DNA from: Bacteroidota bacterium
GTDB taxonomy: Bacteria; Bacteroidota; Bacteroidia; Bacteroidales; F082
NCBI GenBank assembly: GCA_023396415.1
Contig: JAEWWJ010000069.1
Coordinates: forward strand, 11,345-75,344
Reading direction: 5' to 3'
DNA length: 64,000 nt
The translations under genes and the position numbers were made by a program. The notes under the pieces are model-generated. The model did no database searches, had not been told where the DNA came from, and worked only from the letters and a program-made list of their open reading frames with translations. Each line of letters starts with the position of its first letter. Position 1 is the first letter of the stretch. Shown here in pieces: positions 9,626 to 18,185 of this stretch.

Positions 9626-11098
9626 TCAGGTGGTTTGAGGTGTTGATTGCAGCAGTTGATAGAGAATTTCTTTGTCATCGAACGGATGACGCACGCCGTT
9701 GACTTCTTGGTATTTCTCGTGTCCTTTTCCGGCAACGAGAATGATGTCGCCCGGTTTTGCCATCAGCGCCGCCGTTTTAATAGCTTCCCTTCTGTCGGCA
9801 ATGACAAGGTGTTTTTTAGCATGCTGTGCTGCAAGGCCTTTGCGCATATCTTCGAGAATGGCCTGCGGATCTTCGTTGCGCGGATTGTCGGAGGTTAAAA
9901 TAAGGATGTTGCTCCATTGGGCAGCAATTTGCGCCATGATGGGCCTTTTGGTTGCATCGCGGTTGCCTCCCGCCCCGGCAATGGTGATCAGCTGCTCCTG
10001 ATGGGTGCGGATGGTGTCAATGGTTTTTAAAACATTGAGCAGAGCATCGGGGGTGTGGGCATAATCAACAATTCCGATGATGCCTTCGTTGGATCGCATC
10101 CATTCAAAACGTCCTTCAGCACTTTGCAGACGGCTTATTCCGGTGAGGATTTCGAGTTTCGGCAGTCCTAAAAGTTCGGCAGCCGCGTATATGGCCAACA
10201 AATTGCTGGCGTTAAATTGCCCGATGAGTTGGGTGAAAATTTCGTGTCCTTCGATGTTCAAGATCAGGCCTTCAAAATGATTTTCAAGGATACGGGCCTT
10301 GTAATCGGCCATATTTTGAAGGCTATAGGTTTTTATTTTAGCACGGGTATTTTGCGTCATGAACATGCCGTTTTTGTCATCCACATTCACCAGAGCAAAG
10401 GCTTCTTTTGTCAAGAGATCGAAGAATAGTTTTTTTGCATCGCGGTAGGCGGCAAAACTGCCATGATAGTCGAGGTGATCATGGGTGAGGTTGGTGAAAA
10501 TTCCACCGCTAAAATGCAGCCCGAAAGTGCGCATTTGAACCATTGCATGGGAGCTGACTTCTATAAAGGCGTAAGTGCAGCCTGCCAAAACCATCTCATT
10601 CAATAGCGCATTGATGCTAACGGGATCGGGGGTGGTGTGCGTGGCGGGTAGCGTTTTCGATCCAATTTTATTGCAAATTGTCGAAAGCAGCCCTGCAGCA
10701 TAACCAGCCTCTTGAAAGAGTTGATGGAGTAGTGTTACAATAGTGGTTTTGCCGTTTGTGCCTGTGACCCCGATGAGTTTGAGTTTCCTCGAAGGATGAT
10801 CGAAAAAACCGGCGGCTGATAGGGCTAAGCTGTAAGCGCTGTTTTCAACCACAACAAAACTACATTGATCGGGTATATGATTGGGGAGTCGTTCACAAAC
10901 AACCACTTCGGTTCCGTTTTCAATTGCTGCTTCAATAAAAGTATGCCCATCGGAAACGGTTCCTTTAATTGCAAAAAAGATCTTGCCTTTTTCTGCCTTT
11001 CGAGAGTCGAAAGTAAGGCCTGTGATGGTTCTGTCGTTGCTGCCATGTAGGGCAACAACCGGTAGATCAGCAAGAATTTGGGTCAGTTTTTTTTCCAT
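9626..11098 (-). CDS. murE: UDP-MurNAc-tripeptide synthetase MurE (meso-DAP type)
   Basis: Adds the third stem-peptide residue to UDP-MurNAc-L-Ala-D-Glu. The 490-residue product has the N-terminal [14 protein letters not shown] segment, the ATP loop [13 protein letters not shown], the [11 protein letters not shown] motif with the carbamylated-Lys region after it, and DNPRNEDP in the C-terminal domain. DNPR is the established marker for meso-diaminopimelate rather than lysine specificity. The start is the ATG at 11098, which shares its A with the ftsI stop (TGATG); a GTG one codon upstream is less likely. Confidence 0.96.
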   Translation of the reverse strand: MEKKLTQILADLPVVALHGSNDRTITGLTFDSRKAEKGKIFFAIKGTVSDGHTFIEAAIENGTEVVVCERLPNHIPDQCSFVVVENSAYSLALSAAGFFDHPSRKLKLIGVTGTNGKTTIVTLLHQLFQEAGYAAGLLSTICNKIGSKTLPATHTTPDPVSINALLNEMVLAGCTYAFIEVSSHAMVQMRTFGLHFSGGIFTNLTHDHLDYHGSFAAYRDAKKLFFDLLTKEAFALVNVDDKNGMFMTQNTRAKIKTYSLQNMADYKARILENHFEGLILNIEGHEIFTQLIGQFNASNLLAIYAAAELLGLPKLEILTGISRLQSAEGRFEWMRSNEGIIGIVDYAHTPDALLNVLKTIDTIRTHQEQLITIAGAGGNRDATKRPIMAQIAAQWSNILILTSDNPRNEDPQAILEDMRKGLAAQHAKKHLVIADRREAIKTAALMAKPGDIILVAGKGHEKYQEVNGVRHPFDDKEILYQLLQSTPQTT

Positions 11099-13215
11099 CA
11101 CATCATCAGAGTTAGGGTTATCAATTGTCCGTTTACAACCACCTCTCCGGGAGCAACAGATTGTGTAATCACTCTTCCTTGACCCGAGAGGTTGGTTTTT
11201 AATCCCATATTCTCTAAAATGAAAATGGCATCTTTCGCATTCATCCCCATCACATCTGGTACTATACCGGTCTGTATTTCAGCGGGTTTAAGTTGCATGG
11301 AGTATTTTTTTGCTTCCATTTCAATCCAAGTAGTGCCGCGCATATTTTGGTTCATGCTCACCCCAAGTTTGCCATACAAGGCATAAATATCTTCTTGAAA
11401 AACTTTGCCTTTTGTAGCAGGCACGGTGAGGGTGTCGGGCTTTTGAACGATAACACCATCGTGAATATCAGGACGGGTTGCATAAACTTTATCGGCTATC
11501 TCTTTAAAAACCGGTGCAGCCACCGCACCTCCATAAATCTTTCCCGCCGATGGATTGCTAACGACCACAATGCAGGTGTATTTTGGGTTTCCGGCCGGAA
11601 AATATCCTGCGAAAGAGGCGTTGTAGTTTTGTTTATTGTAACCTTTTTTTCCTGAGGCAATTTGTGCTGTTCCGGTTTTGCCGGCAATTTTAAATGGACT
11701 TTTACTCAAAAACTTTGCTGTTCCATTTTCGACAACACCCTCTAAAAGTCTTTTAGCAGAGTCAATTGTTTTTTGCGAGGCAATAGATTCGCTGAGCACA
11801 ATGGGTTCAAACTTTTGAGTGATGGTGTTTCCATGCCTTATTTCTTTCACAAATTGGGGTTTCACCATAACGCCGTTGTTGGCTACAGCATTATAAAATG
11901 TTAGCATTTGGAGCGGAGTCATGGTAATCTCGTATCCTATTGACATCCAAGGAAGTGAGGTGCCATACCAATTTTGTTTGTCAGACGGGTGTTTGATATA
12001 AGGTTTTCGTTCACCGGGTATTTCAATGCCGAGTGGCTGGTTGAGGCGCATGGCATAGAGCTTGTCAATAAAGTTTTTTGGGTTGTCTTTGTAGGCATTC
12101 CAAACAAGTTTCGAGATGGCCACATTGGATGACTTTTCAAAAGCTTCTCTCACAGTGATTCTGCCGTTGCGAATGGAATGAACATCTTTCATCGTGCGCG
12201 AATAATAATTGATTTGGCCATTGCCAATGTTCATGCTGTCGCTGAGGCGAATTTTGTTGTCTTCAAGAAGAACCATCATAGAAGCCAACTTAAAAGTTGA
12301 ACCGGGTTCCACGCTTTCGGCAATAGCGTAGTTGTACGACTCGCGGTAAAGGCCCGTTTTTTTATCAATGGAAAGGTTTGAGATGGCAACGATCTGTCCG
12401 GTAGCTACCTCCATAAGAATGGCACATCCTTGCTCGGCTTCATTTTCTTGAAGGTTGCGGCGGAGTGCACTTTCTGCAACATCTTGGATGTTCACATCAA
12501 GCGTGCTGATGATGTCATTTCCGTTGATGGGCTCAACGGCGTTTTCGTCGAAGAGGGGTTTCCAATCGCCGTTGTTGATGCGACGTTTTACTTGTTTGCC
12601 ATCAATACCTTTGAGCTTATCATCATAAGCACCTTCGATGCCAACGAAAATGTTAATACGGCTATTTTCGTAGCCTATAGTTCTATTGGCCAATGCTTTA
12701 AAAGGTTTTTCGCGCTTGCTTCCCGGAATCAAAATCAGGCCGCCGCTGTATTTGCCTTTGTTTAGAATAGGAAGTTTTCGCAATGCTTTTACCTCGGCGT
12801 AGGTAGCCCTTATTTTGATGAGCCAATACCGATTGCCTTGGGCACGCTCGCGGCGCAAATCGGCCAAATACTCTCTTTTGTTTTTATGCGGAAAAATACG
12901 CGCCAAACCCTCAGCCAAGGAGTCAACTTTGGTGTTAAAGGTTTCGTCGCTGATGAGGTTAGAAGCCACATCCATCCTCACTTCAAAAACCGGAACGGTG
13001 GTTGCGAGCAATGAACCATCAGCTGATAGAATGTTTCCGCGCATGGCTTCGATGCCAAAAACTTTAATTTCTTGTTGCTCTGCCTTGTTCAGAAGTTCTG
13101 CTTTAAGTGCCGTTTGGATGTAAACAATCTTTCCAATGATCACCATGGCAGCAATCAGCATCAAGGCATAAATAAAATATACCCGCCTGAGAATTTCAGT
13201 TTTTGGATTTGTCAT
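11098..13215 (-). CDS. ftsI: Class B penicillin-binding protein FtsI (PBP3) with PASTA domain
   Basis: Septal D,D-transpeptidase partnering FtsW. The 705-residue product has one N-terminal membrane anchor (about residues 13-33), a PBP dimerisation domain (about 55-210) and a transpeptidase domain with all three active-site motifs: STFK (nucleophile Ser306), SSN (362-364) and KTG (513-515, KTGTAQ). A C-terminal PASTA domain (about 645-705, starting VPDVMGMNAKDA) follows, as in many Bacteroidetes FtsI proteins. The stop overlaps murE by one base and the start overlaps the upstream ftsL-like gene as ATGA. Confidence 0.96.
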   Translation of the reverse strand: MTNPKTEILRRVYFIYALMLIAAMVIIGKIVYIQTALKAELLNKAEQQEIKVFGIEAMRGNILSADGSLLATTVPVFEVRMDVASNLISDETFNTKVDSLAEGLARIFPHKNKREYLADLRRERAQGNRYWLIKIRATYAEVKALRKLPILNKGKYSGGLILIPGSKREKPFKALANRTIGYENSRINIFVGIEGAYDDKLKGIDGKQVKRRINNGDWKPLFDENAVEPINGNDIISTLDVNIQDVAESALRRNLQENEAEQGCAILMEVATGQIVAISNLSIDKKTGLYRESYNYAIAESVEPGSTFKLASMMVLLEDNKIRLSDSMNIGNGQINYYSRTMKDVHSIRNGRITVREAFEKSSNVAISKLVWNAYKDNPKNFIDKLYAMRLNQPLGIEIPGERKPYIKHPSDKQNWYGTSLPWMSIGYEITMTPLQMLTFYNAVANNGVMVKPQFVKEIRHGNTITQKFEPIVLSESIASQKTIDSAKRLLEGVVENGTAKFLSKSPFKIAGKTGTAQIASGKKGYNKQNYNASFAGYFPAGNPKYTCIVVVSNPSAGKIYGGAVAAPVFKEIADKVYATRPDIHDGVIVQKPDTLTVPATKGKVFQEDIYALYGKLGVSMNQNMRGTTWIEMEAKKYSMQLKPAEIQTGIVPDVMGMNAKDAIFILENMGLKTNLSGQGRVITQSVAPGEVVVNGQLITLTLMM

Positions 13216-13607
13216 GGCTGGGGGTTTTTGGGTACCACAATCTTCTCAACAGGTTCAACCGACTCTTTGATGCCCGTACTTATCAGTTTGCGGGCAATTT
13301 CCGATTGTTTGCTTTCGTGCATCACGGTAGATTTACCGTAGATGTATTCAAATTGTAATTCTTTGATTTCACGGTTAATACGATCAATGTTGCGGCTGGT
13401 GGCTTCGGTGTAGTAATTGTTTCCGATATAAACCAAAGCCAATCCGGTCAAAAACAAAATGAAACGTGTTTGTTTTACTGCCCAATCATGTGCCAGAAAC
13501 TCGCCGCCCAAAACATCATGAAAGGCACTGGAAAAGATATTCCTCTTTTTCGAGCCTTTTTTCTTGGTCTTCGCGCTTTGTTCGGTATATGTTTCTTGCT
13601 CTTTCAC
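13212..13607 (-). CDS. ftsL: FtsL-like divisome protein
   Basis: A 131-residue bitopic protein: charged Lys-rich cytoplasmic N-terminus (about 1-48), one membrane segment (about 49-65, FILFLTGLALVYIGNNY), then a heptad-like region (EATSRNIDRINREIKELQFEY) that fits the short periplasmic coiled coil of FtsL, which binds FtsB/FtsQ. FtsL is too divergent to identify by residues alone; position between rsmH and ftsI and topology carry the call. It matches the Bacteroidetes FtsL-like family in size and N-terminal extension. Confidence 0.82.
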   Translation of the reverse strand: MKEQETYTEQSAKTKKKGSKKRNIFSSAFHDVLGGEFLAHDWAVKQTRFILFLTGLALVYIGNNYYTEATSRNIDRINREIKELQFEYIYGKSTVMHESKQSEIARKLISTGIKESVEPVEKIVVPKNPQP

Positions 13608-13609
13608 GG

Positions 13610-14503
13610 TTATTTCTTTTCAGCTATGCGTAAATGGGCACTTCTTGCTCTGCTATTGCGTTCAATTTCTGCCGCGTCGGGCACGATGGCTTTGCGCGTA
13701 ATCAGCTGAAACGGACTGAGGTTGTTTCCGAAAAAATCTTTCTCGGCTTCGCCGGATAACTTTCCGGACTTCATAAAATTTTTCACCATTCTGTCTTCTA
13801 ACGAATGATAAGAAATAACCACCAATCTGCCGCCCGGACGAAGCACATCGCAGGCTTGTTGGAGTAATGTTTCTAAGGCTTGCATTTCTTGGTTTACTTC
13901 AATACGCAGTGCCTGAAATAGTTGCGCTAAATATTTATTTTCTTTACCAAAAGGAAGTTGTTTTTTAACTGCCTGCTTGAGATCGGTGGTGGTGGTGATA
14001 GGTTTTATAGCGCGCGCCTCAACGATGGACAATGCCATGCGGTAAGCGTTGCGCAATTCTCCGTAAGTGACAAATATTTTCGAGAGGTCTTCTACCGAAT
14101 AACTGTTTACAATGTCGGACGCCGAAATAGGGTTGTTTTGGTCCATCCGCATATCGAGCAAGCCATCAAATCGTGTTGAAAAACCCTTTTCTGGAACATC
14201 AAACTGATAGGAAGAAACACCCAAATCGGCTAAAATGCCATCCACCTTATTTTGCTGGTGCAACAGCAAAAAGTTTTTTAAATACTTGAAATTCTGTGGG
14301 ATAAATGTAAATCGAGGATCGTCAAAGCTGTTTTTGGCTGCATCTTGGTCTTGGTCGAAACCAAAAAGATGCCCGTCAGTAAGTTGCGAAAGAATCAACT
14401 GTGAATGGCCGCCACCCCCAAAAGTAACGTCCACATACGTTCCGTTTGGACGCAGGTTCAAACCTTGAACACTTTCGTGCAAAAGAACTGGAGTGTGGTA
14501 CAT
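13610..14503 (-). CDS. rsmH: 16S rRNA (cytosine1402-N4)-methyltransferase RsmH
   Basis: SAM-dependent enzyme (old name MraW) methylating N4 of C1402 in 16S rRNA at the decoding centre. The 297-residue product shows the SAM loop VTFGGGGHS near residue 26, ILADLGVSSYQFD near 105, the inserted helical domain with MRMDQNNP, and YHSLEDRMVK in the C-terminal part. It follows mraZ by 11 bases and precedes the ftsL-like gene by 2 bases. Full length. Confidence 0.97.
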   Translation of the reverse strand: MYHTPVLLHESVQGLNLRPNGTYVDVTFGGGGHSQLILSQLTDGHLFGFDQDQDAAKNSFDDPRFTFIPQNFKYLKNFLLLHQQNKVDGILADLGVSSYQFDVPEKGFSTRFDGLLDMRMDQNNPISASDIVNSYSVEDLSKIFVTYGELRNAYRMALSIVEARAIKPITTTTDLKQAVKKQLPFGKENKYLAQLFQALRIEVNQEMQALETLLQQACDVLRPGGRLVVISYHSLEDRMVKNFMKSGKLSGEAEKDFFGNNLSPFQLITRKAIVPDAAEIERNSRARSAHLRIAEKK

Positions 14504-14514
14504 TTTTAATGTGT

Positions 14515-14970
14515 TTACAGTTTATCACCAAATTTTTCAAAAAGCACTCTTTGAAATTCTTCTTGCGTAAGCTCCTCCAAGGTGGCCTTGAAGGCATCTT
14601 TGTCCCAAATTTCCATATAGTGTGATAAAGAGTTGATGACCACATCTTTAGTTAGTCCGATCTCTTCAATCATCGTTTTTGGAATTTGTAACCTTTTGTT
14701 GCTGTCAACCTTCACCAAACGTGCTCCTGCATTGTATTTACGCACAACGTCAATGTTGGATTTCACAAACTGGCTCAGGCTGTTGAGTTTTTCTTGCGTC
14801 GCCATCCAATGGTCAACAGTAAAAAGTTCGATACACTTGCTATACAAACCGGGGCGTATGACAAATCCTTTCTCCAACAAATCTCCAAGTTGTTCCTGGA
14901 AATCAGCAGAAATCATCAACCGTCCTTTGGCGTCGAGCTTACATTGATGTGTACCAATTGGATATTTCAA
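14515..14970 (-). CDS. mraZ: Transcriptional regulator MraZ
   Basis: First gene of the dcw cluster; a DNA-binding protein with two swapped-hairpin AbrB-like repeats. The 151-residue product has both copies of the DxxxR signature: DAKGRLMI (about residues 13-20) and DSNKRLQI (about 88-95). MraZ forms ring-like oligomers that bind direct repeats upstream of its own gene, and such repeats (three TGG units 10 bases apart) are present 41-63 bases upstream of this ATG. Confidence 0.96.
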   Translation of the reverse strand: MKYPIGTHQCKLDAKGRLMISADFQEQLGDLLEKGFVIRPGLYSKCIELFTVDHWMATQEKLNSLSQFVKSNIDVVRKYNAGARLVKVDSNKRLQIPKTMIEEIGLTKDVVINSLSHYMEIWDKDAFKATLEELTQEEFQRVLFEKFGDKL

Positions 14971-14985
14971 AAAAATGTGCTTTTA

Positions 14986-15035
14986 TGTGGTAAAATTACT
15001 GCATTTTTCTCCACTCATCTCCATTTTTTACCACA
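14986..15035 (-). promoter_or_regulatory. mraZ: Probable MraZ operator of the dcw cluster
   Basis: On the minus strand three TGG units occur exactly 10 bases apart (complements at 15031-15033, 15021-15023 and 15011-15013), giving GTGGT, ATGGA and GTGGA blocks separated by A-rich spacers. This is the arrangement known for MraZ boxes (TGGG-like repeats one helical turn apart). In addition TGTGGTAAAA (14986-14995) recurs as its exact inverse complement at 15026-15035. The -7/-33 promoter of mraZ is not clear; the closest element is AATTTTTG (minus, 15061-15054), one mismatch from TAnnTTTG. Confidence 0.7.
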
Positions 15036-15298
15036 TTTTTACTCTTTAGGTTACAAAAATTCCACTTTTTGTTGATGCGATACAGTTATAGTATTCAAAA
15101 TCAAATAAATAGATGGATAAAAAAGTTATCAACAATCCTGCTTGATTGCCGTTTTCGTGCTGACTTATCATTAAGATAGTTGTAATTATCAGGAAAAGAA
15201 TGAGATAGCTTTTTACAAGCTTAGATTTGCGGTTCTTGTTGGGTTAAATAGGAAATGCGTTATATTTGTGAACAATTTTCAATACCGCAGAGGAGGGA
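15036..15298. other. Divergent intergenic region between mraZ and glsA-like gene
   Basis: AT-rich spacer separating the dcw cluster from the divergent lipid-acyltransferase operon. It holds the well-matched plus-strand promoter at 15239-15268, an extra TAGATTTG element at 15222-15229 and one TTATCAACA (15126-15134) that is one base away from a DnaA box. I see no small open reading frame of note. Confidence 0.5.
15239..15268 (+). promoter_or_regulatory. Bacteroidetes-type promoter of the gls-engB operon
   Basis: TTG at 15239-15241, a 19-base spacer, and TATATTTG at 15261-15268 match the Bacteroidetes housekeeping consensus TTG-N19-21-TAnnTTTG. The predicted start of transcription is about 20 bases before the ATG at 15299. 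Confidence 0.7.
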
Positions 15299-16177
15299 AT
15301 GAACGAATCAGAAGCTGACACAGGACTAAAACTGATAGATGTTGAGCAGGTTATTGCAGGAAAAAACCCCGTGCTTGCCAAATGGCTGCCGGGTTTTGTG
15401 ATCAACTACCTCAAAAGCATCATTCATCAAGATGAGTTGAACAAATTCATTGTGCAAAGCAAAGATATACACGGACTTGCGTTTGTTGATGCTGCAGTAG
15501 AGGCTTTCCAGCCGCAGGTTGAAATTCGCGGGTTGGAGCATTTGAGCCAAAGCAAACGTTTTGTGGTGGCCAGCAATCATCCACTGGGAGGTCTCGATGG
15601 CATTGTTCTGATGCAAGCCATCGGAAAAGTGCGGCCTGACATTCAATTTCCGGTAAACGATATTTTATTGTATATCAACAACTTAAAACCACTTTTCGTA
15701 CCCATCAATAAACACGGAAGCAATGCCGAAAACATTCGTATTCTCGATGATACTTTTCGCAGCAATGCCGTGATTAGTTATTTTCCGTTCGGGCTTGTTT
15801 CGCGAAAGTCGAAAGGCATTATTCGTGATTTAGACTGGAAAAAAACTTTTCTTTCAAAGGCTAAAAAGTTTGAGCGCGATGTTGTTCCAACACACATCAA
15901 CGGTCGAAACTCTTCGTTTTTTTACAACCTTTCTAACTTTAGAAAATTTCTTGGGATCAAAGCCAACATCGAAATGCTTTACTTAGTGAATGAGTTTTTT
16001 AGGCAAAAAAACCAAAAAATAACCATCACTTTTGGGCGGCCCATTCCTTATCAGCAGTTTGATAAACGCTATTCCGATGCCCGATGGGCTGATAAATTAC
16101 GCGGATTTGTATATTTTCTGGCCGAACATCCTGATGCCATTTTCGATCCCGAAAAGGATTATTTTAGCACACAATAA
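15299..16177 (+). CDS. Lysophospholipid/lyso-amino-lipid O-acyltransferase (GlsA/OlsA-like)
   Basis: A 292-residue PlsC-fold acyltransferase. The SNHPLGGLDG block near residue 95 is acyltransferase motif I; FPVNDILL and the PFGLVSRK stretch fit motifs II and III, and RNSSFFYNLSNFRK follows. No signal peptide or clear membrane span, so it is probably a peripheral inner-membrane enzyme. The next gene, 4 bases downstream, encodes a GNAT-type N-acyltransferase; the same pair makes N-acylated glycine lipids in Bacteroides (GlsA plus GlsB) and ornithine lipids elsewhere (OlsA plus OlsB). The likely role is esterifying the 3-hydroxyl of the N-linked fatty acid. Amino-acid substrate cannot be read from sequence. 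Confidence 0.75.
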   Translation: MNESEADTGLKLIDVEQVIAGKNPVLAKWLPGFVINYLKSIIHQDELNKFIVQSKDIHGLAFVDAAVEAFQPQVEIRGLEHLSQSKRFVVASNHPLGGLDGIVLMQAIGKVRPDIQFPVNDILLYINNLKPLFVPINKHGSNAENIRILDDTFRSNAVISYFPFGLVSRKSKGIIRDLDWKKTFLSKAKKFERDVVPTHINGRNSSFFYNLSNFRKFLGIKANIEMLYLVNEFFRQKNQKITITFGRPIPYQQFDKRYSDARWADKLRGFVYFLAEHPDAIFDPEKDYFSTQ

Positions 16178-16181
16178 CACA

Positions 16182-17150
16182 ATGCCAATTAAAATAAATA
16201 TGGAACATCTTATTCCGGAAGTGCCTAAAGAGCTTTTAATTCAAGAGTTAATTCCTGAACGCTTTTTGCGTAACACCAACAATGGCAACAACGAAATTTA
16301 TGTTTTCGCTGGCGACGAGGCGCCTCATTTAATGAACGAAGTAGGTCGGTTGCGCGAACTTTCTTTCCGCGAATCGGGCGGCGGAACGGGGAAACCCAGC
16401 GATGTGGACGATTATGATTTTGGGAAACACGGTTTTAAACAACTTATCGTTTGGAATCCGGAAGAAAAAGAAATTGTTGGCGGATACCGTTTTGTGGATT
16501 GCAACACCTTGAAAATTGATGAGCATGGACAAGTGCATACGCCCACTGCCAAGCTTTTTCATTACAGCGAAAAATTTATCAAGGACTACTTGCCCTATAC
16601 CATTGAGTTAGGACGGTCATTTGTTCAGCCTGCTTATCAACCTTCAAAAAATATCCGAAAAGGAATGTACTCTTTGGACAACCTTTGGGATGGTTTGGGT
16701 GCCTTGGCCGTAGAGCATCCTGCTGCAAAGTATTTTTTCGGCAAAGTTACCATGTATGGTCATTTCGATAATACTGCCCGAGATTATATTTTGTATTTTT
16801 TTAATTTGTATTTCCCTGATGTTGAACGTCTTGTTACGCCTCACATTCCTTTGGTTTACAAAACCGATGCCGAAAAGTTGGCTGAAACTTTCAAGAGTGG
16901 AAGTTATGAAACAGATTACAAAATTTTGGTTCATCTTGTGCGTGCGCAAAATGAAAGCATACCACCGCTTTTCAATGCGTATATGAACTTATCATCCACC
17001 ATGCGTACGTTTGGCACCGCCTTGAATGCTTCATTTGGCGAGGTGGAAGAAACCGGAATCATGGTCACCATTGATGATATTTTTAGCGTTAAGAAAGACC
17101 GTTATATCCATTCTTACATCAAAGGCGAAACACCTAAACACCAATCATGA
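16182..17150 (+). CDS. N-acyltransferase of amino-acid lipids (GlsB/OlsB-like, GNAT fold)
   Basis: A 322-residue protein of the OlsB/hemolysin-like GNAT family that links a 3-hydroxy fatty acid from acyl-ACP to an amino acid amine. Family features: VGRLRELSFRESGGG near residue 55, the GGYRF motif, ELGRSFVQPAYQ near residue 145 and LWDGLGALAV. The ATG at 16182 sits 4 bases after the preceding stop; a longer in-frame reading from 16032 lies inside the previous gene and is rejected, and ATG 16201 is out of the main frame of argument but remains possible as a slightly shorter start (MEHLIPEV). The stop overlaps engB as ATGA. Confidence 0.78.
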   Translation: MPIKINMEHLIPEVPKELLIQELIPERFLRNTNNGNNEIYVFAGDEAPHLMNEVGRLRELSFRESGGGTGKPSDVDDYDFGKHGFKQLIVWNPEEKEIVGGYRFVDCNTLKIDEHGQVHTPTAKLFHYSEKFIKDYLPYTIELGRSFVQPAYQPSKNIRKGMYSLDNLWDGLGALAVEHPAAKYFFGKVTMYGHFDNTARDYILYFFNLYFPDVERLVTPHIPLVYKTDAEKLAETFKSGSYETDYKILVHLVRAQNESIPPLFNAYMNLSSTMRTFGTALNASFGEVEETGIMVTIDDIFSVKKDRYIHSYIKGETPKHQS

Positions 17151-17761
17151 TAATTAAAGAGGCCATCTTTGTAGCAAGCAATGCCAAGTTAGAGCAGTTG
17201 CCGGCAACGATTTTACCGGAATTTGCATTTGTTGGCCGATCCAATGTGGGTAAGTCATCGCTCATCAATATGTTGTGCGCACGCAATGGCTTAGCTAAAA
17301 CCTCCTCCAAACCCGGAAAAACCATTACCATCAATCATTTTATCATCAACAATGCTTGGTATCTTGTTGATTTACCAGGCTATGGCTATGCTAAGCGATC
17401 CAAAGACGCGCGAGCGCAATGGCGAATTTTGATGGATGCTTACTTGATGAAACGTAGCAACTTAATGAGCACTTTTATTTTGGTTGATTCACGCATTGAA
17501 CCGCAAAAAGCTGATCTTGAACTCATGGAGTGGATGGGCGAACGTGGCTTACCTTTTGTGATTGTTTTTACGAAATCTGATAAACTGGGAACCAATAAAC
17601 GCGAACAAGCAGTAGCCGAATACAAAAAACAGCTCCTCCAACATTGGGAAGAGCTGCCTCCATATATTATTTCTTCATCGGAATTAAAACTTGGAAGAGA
17701 CGAGCTGCTCAATTATATTGAGGCCACCATTCCCCTTTTTATACCTCCTCTAACTCAATGA
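17147..17761 (+). CDS. engB: Ribosome biogenesis GTP-binding protein EngB (YsxC/YihA)
   Basis: Small P-loop GTPase of 204 residues needed for late 50S ribosome assembly. G1 GRSNVGKSS (about residue 28), G3 DLPGYGYA (about residue 70), G4 TKSD (about 143) and the SSSELK G5 region are all visible. It is the third gene of the plus-strand operon. Its last 23 bases overlap the end of the convergent biotin-carrier gene, leaving no room for a terminator on either side. Confidence 0.96.
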   Translation: MIIKEAIFVASNAKLEQLPATILPEFAFVGRSNVGKSSLINMLCARNGLAKTSSKPGKTITINHFIINNAWYLVDLPGYGYAKRSKDARAQWRILMDAYLMKRSNLMSTFILVDSRIEPQKADLELMEWMGERGLPFVIVFTKSDKLGTNKREQAVAEYKKQLLQHWEELPPYIISSSELKLGRDELLNYIEATIPLFIPPLTQ

Positions 17762-18101
17762 TGACGTGGTTTTTTGTAACCTTGTCGCCTGTCACCACAT
17801 AAACCTCCTTGACTTTGGTGTCGAATGGAGCTTTAATTTCATTGAGCATTTTCATGGCTTCCAAAATGGCAAGCGTTTCACCTTCTTTTACTTCTTGCCC
17901 TTTAACAACAAATACGTCGGTCATGGTTCCGGGAATAAAAGCCGTGAGCATGCATGGGTTTTTTGGTTTATAATTCTTCTTTTCTCTATATTTCTTTGTT
18001 AGAAGAGTCTGATAATCAATGTTATCAATCGTTAAATCGGTATATGGATTTTCTACCATTTCTGTTTTTTCTTTTTTCATCGTCGTTCTATTTCGGGCCA
18101 T
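17739..18101 (-). CDS. Biotin carboxyl carrier protein of an acyl-CoA carboxylase/decarboxylase
   Basis: Biotinyl-lipoyl carrier of about 120 residues. The biotin-attachment motif EAMKM lies near residue 80 within a complete biotinyl domain (PGTMTDVFV through VIIELEE). The N-terminal part is a Lys-rich linker. I place the start at ATG 18101 (MARNRTT); ATG 18080 (MKKEKTE) is equally plausible, and ATG 18137 is unlikely because it falls inside the hairpin region. The upstream gene encodes the carboxyltransferase, so the two probably act in one complex on propionyl-CoA or methylmalonyl-CoA. No biotin carboxylase or OadB-type subunit is encoded nearby. Confidence 0.85.
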   Translation of the reverse strand: MARNRTTMKKEKTEMVENPYTDLTIDNIDYQTLLTKKYREKKNYKPKNPCMLTAFIPGTMTDVFVVKGQEVKEGETLAILEAMKMLNEIKAPFDTKVKEVYVVTGDKVTKNHVIIELEEV

Positions 18102-18122
18102 AACATTGAAAATAATTGGATA

Positions 18123-18165
18123 ACAGCCATTGAGCAATCAATTTTATTGATTCATCAATGGCTGT
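18123..18165 (-). promoter_or_regulatory. Hairpin between carboxyltransferase and biotin-carrier genes
   Basis: A perfect 11-base inverted repeat (ACAGCCATTGA at 18123-18133, TCAATGGCTGT at 18155-18165) encloses a second one (AATCAA at 18136-18141, TTGATT at 18147-18152). In the minus-strand transcript it lies between the carboxyltransferase stop and the carrier start. No T run follows, so it looks more like an intercistronic stem that stabilises or processes the mRNA than a full terminator. Confidence 0.6.
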
Positions 18166-18185
18166 AAAAGGTGTGATGTGAGCAC

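Noticed and set aside
15126..15134. TTATCAACA as a DnaA box and possible origin near mraZ
   Set aside because: A single copy with one mismatch, no cluster of boxes, and dnaA lies 37 kb away.
16032..16181. 50-codon N-terminal extension of the GlsB-like protein
   Set aside because: It lies inside the preceding acyltransferase gene; the ATG 4 bases after that stop fits the family.
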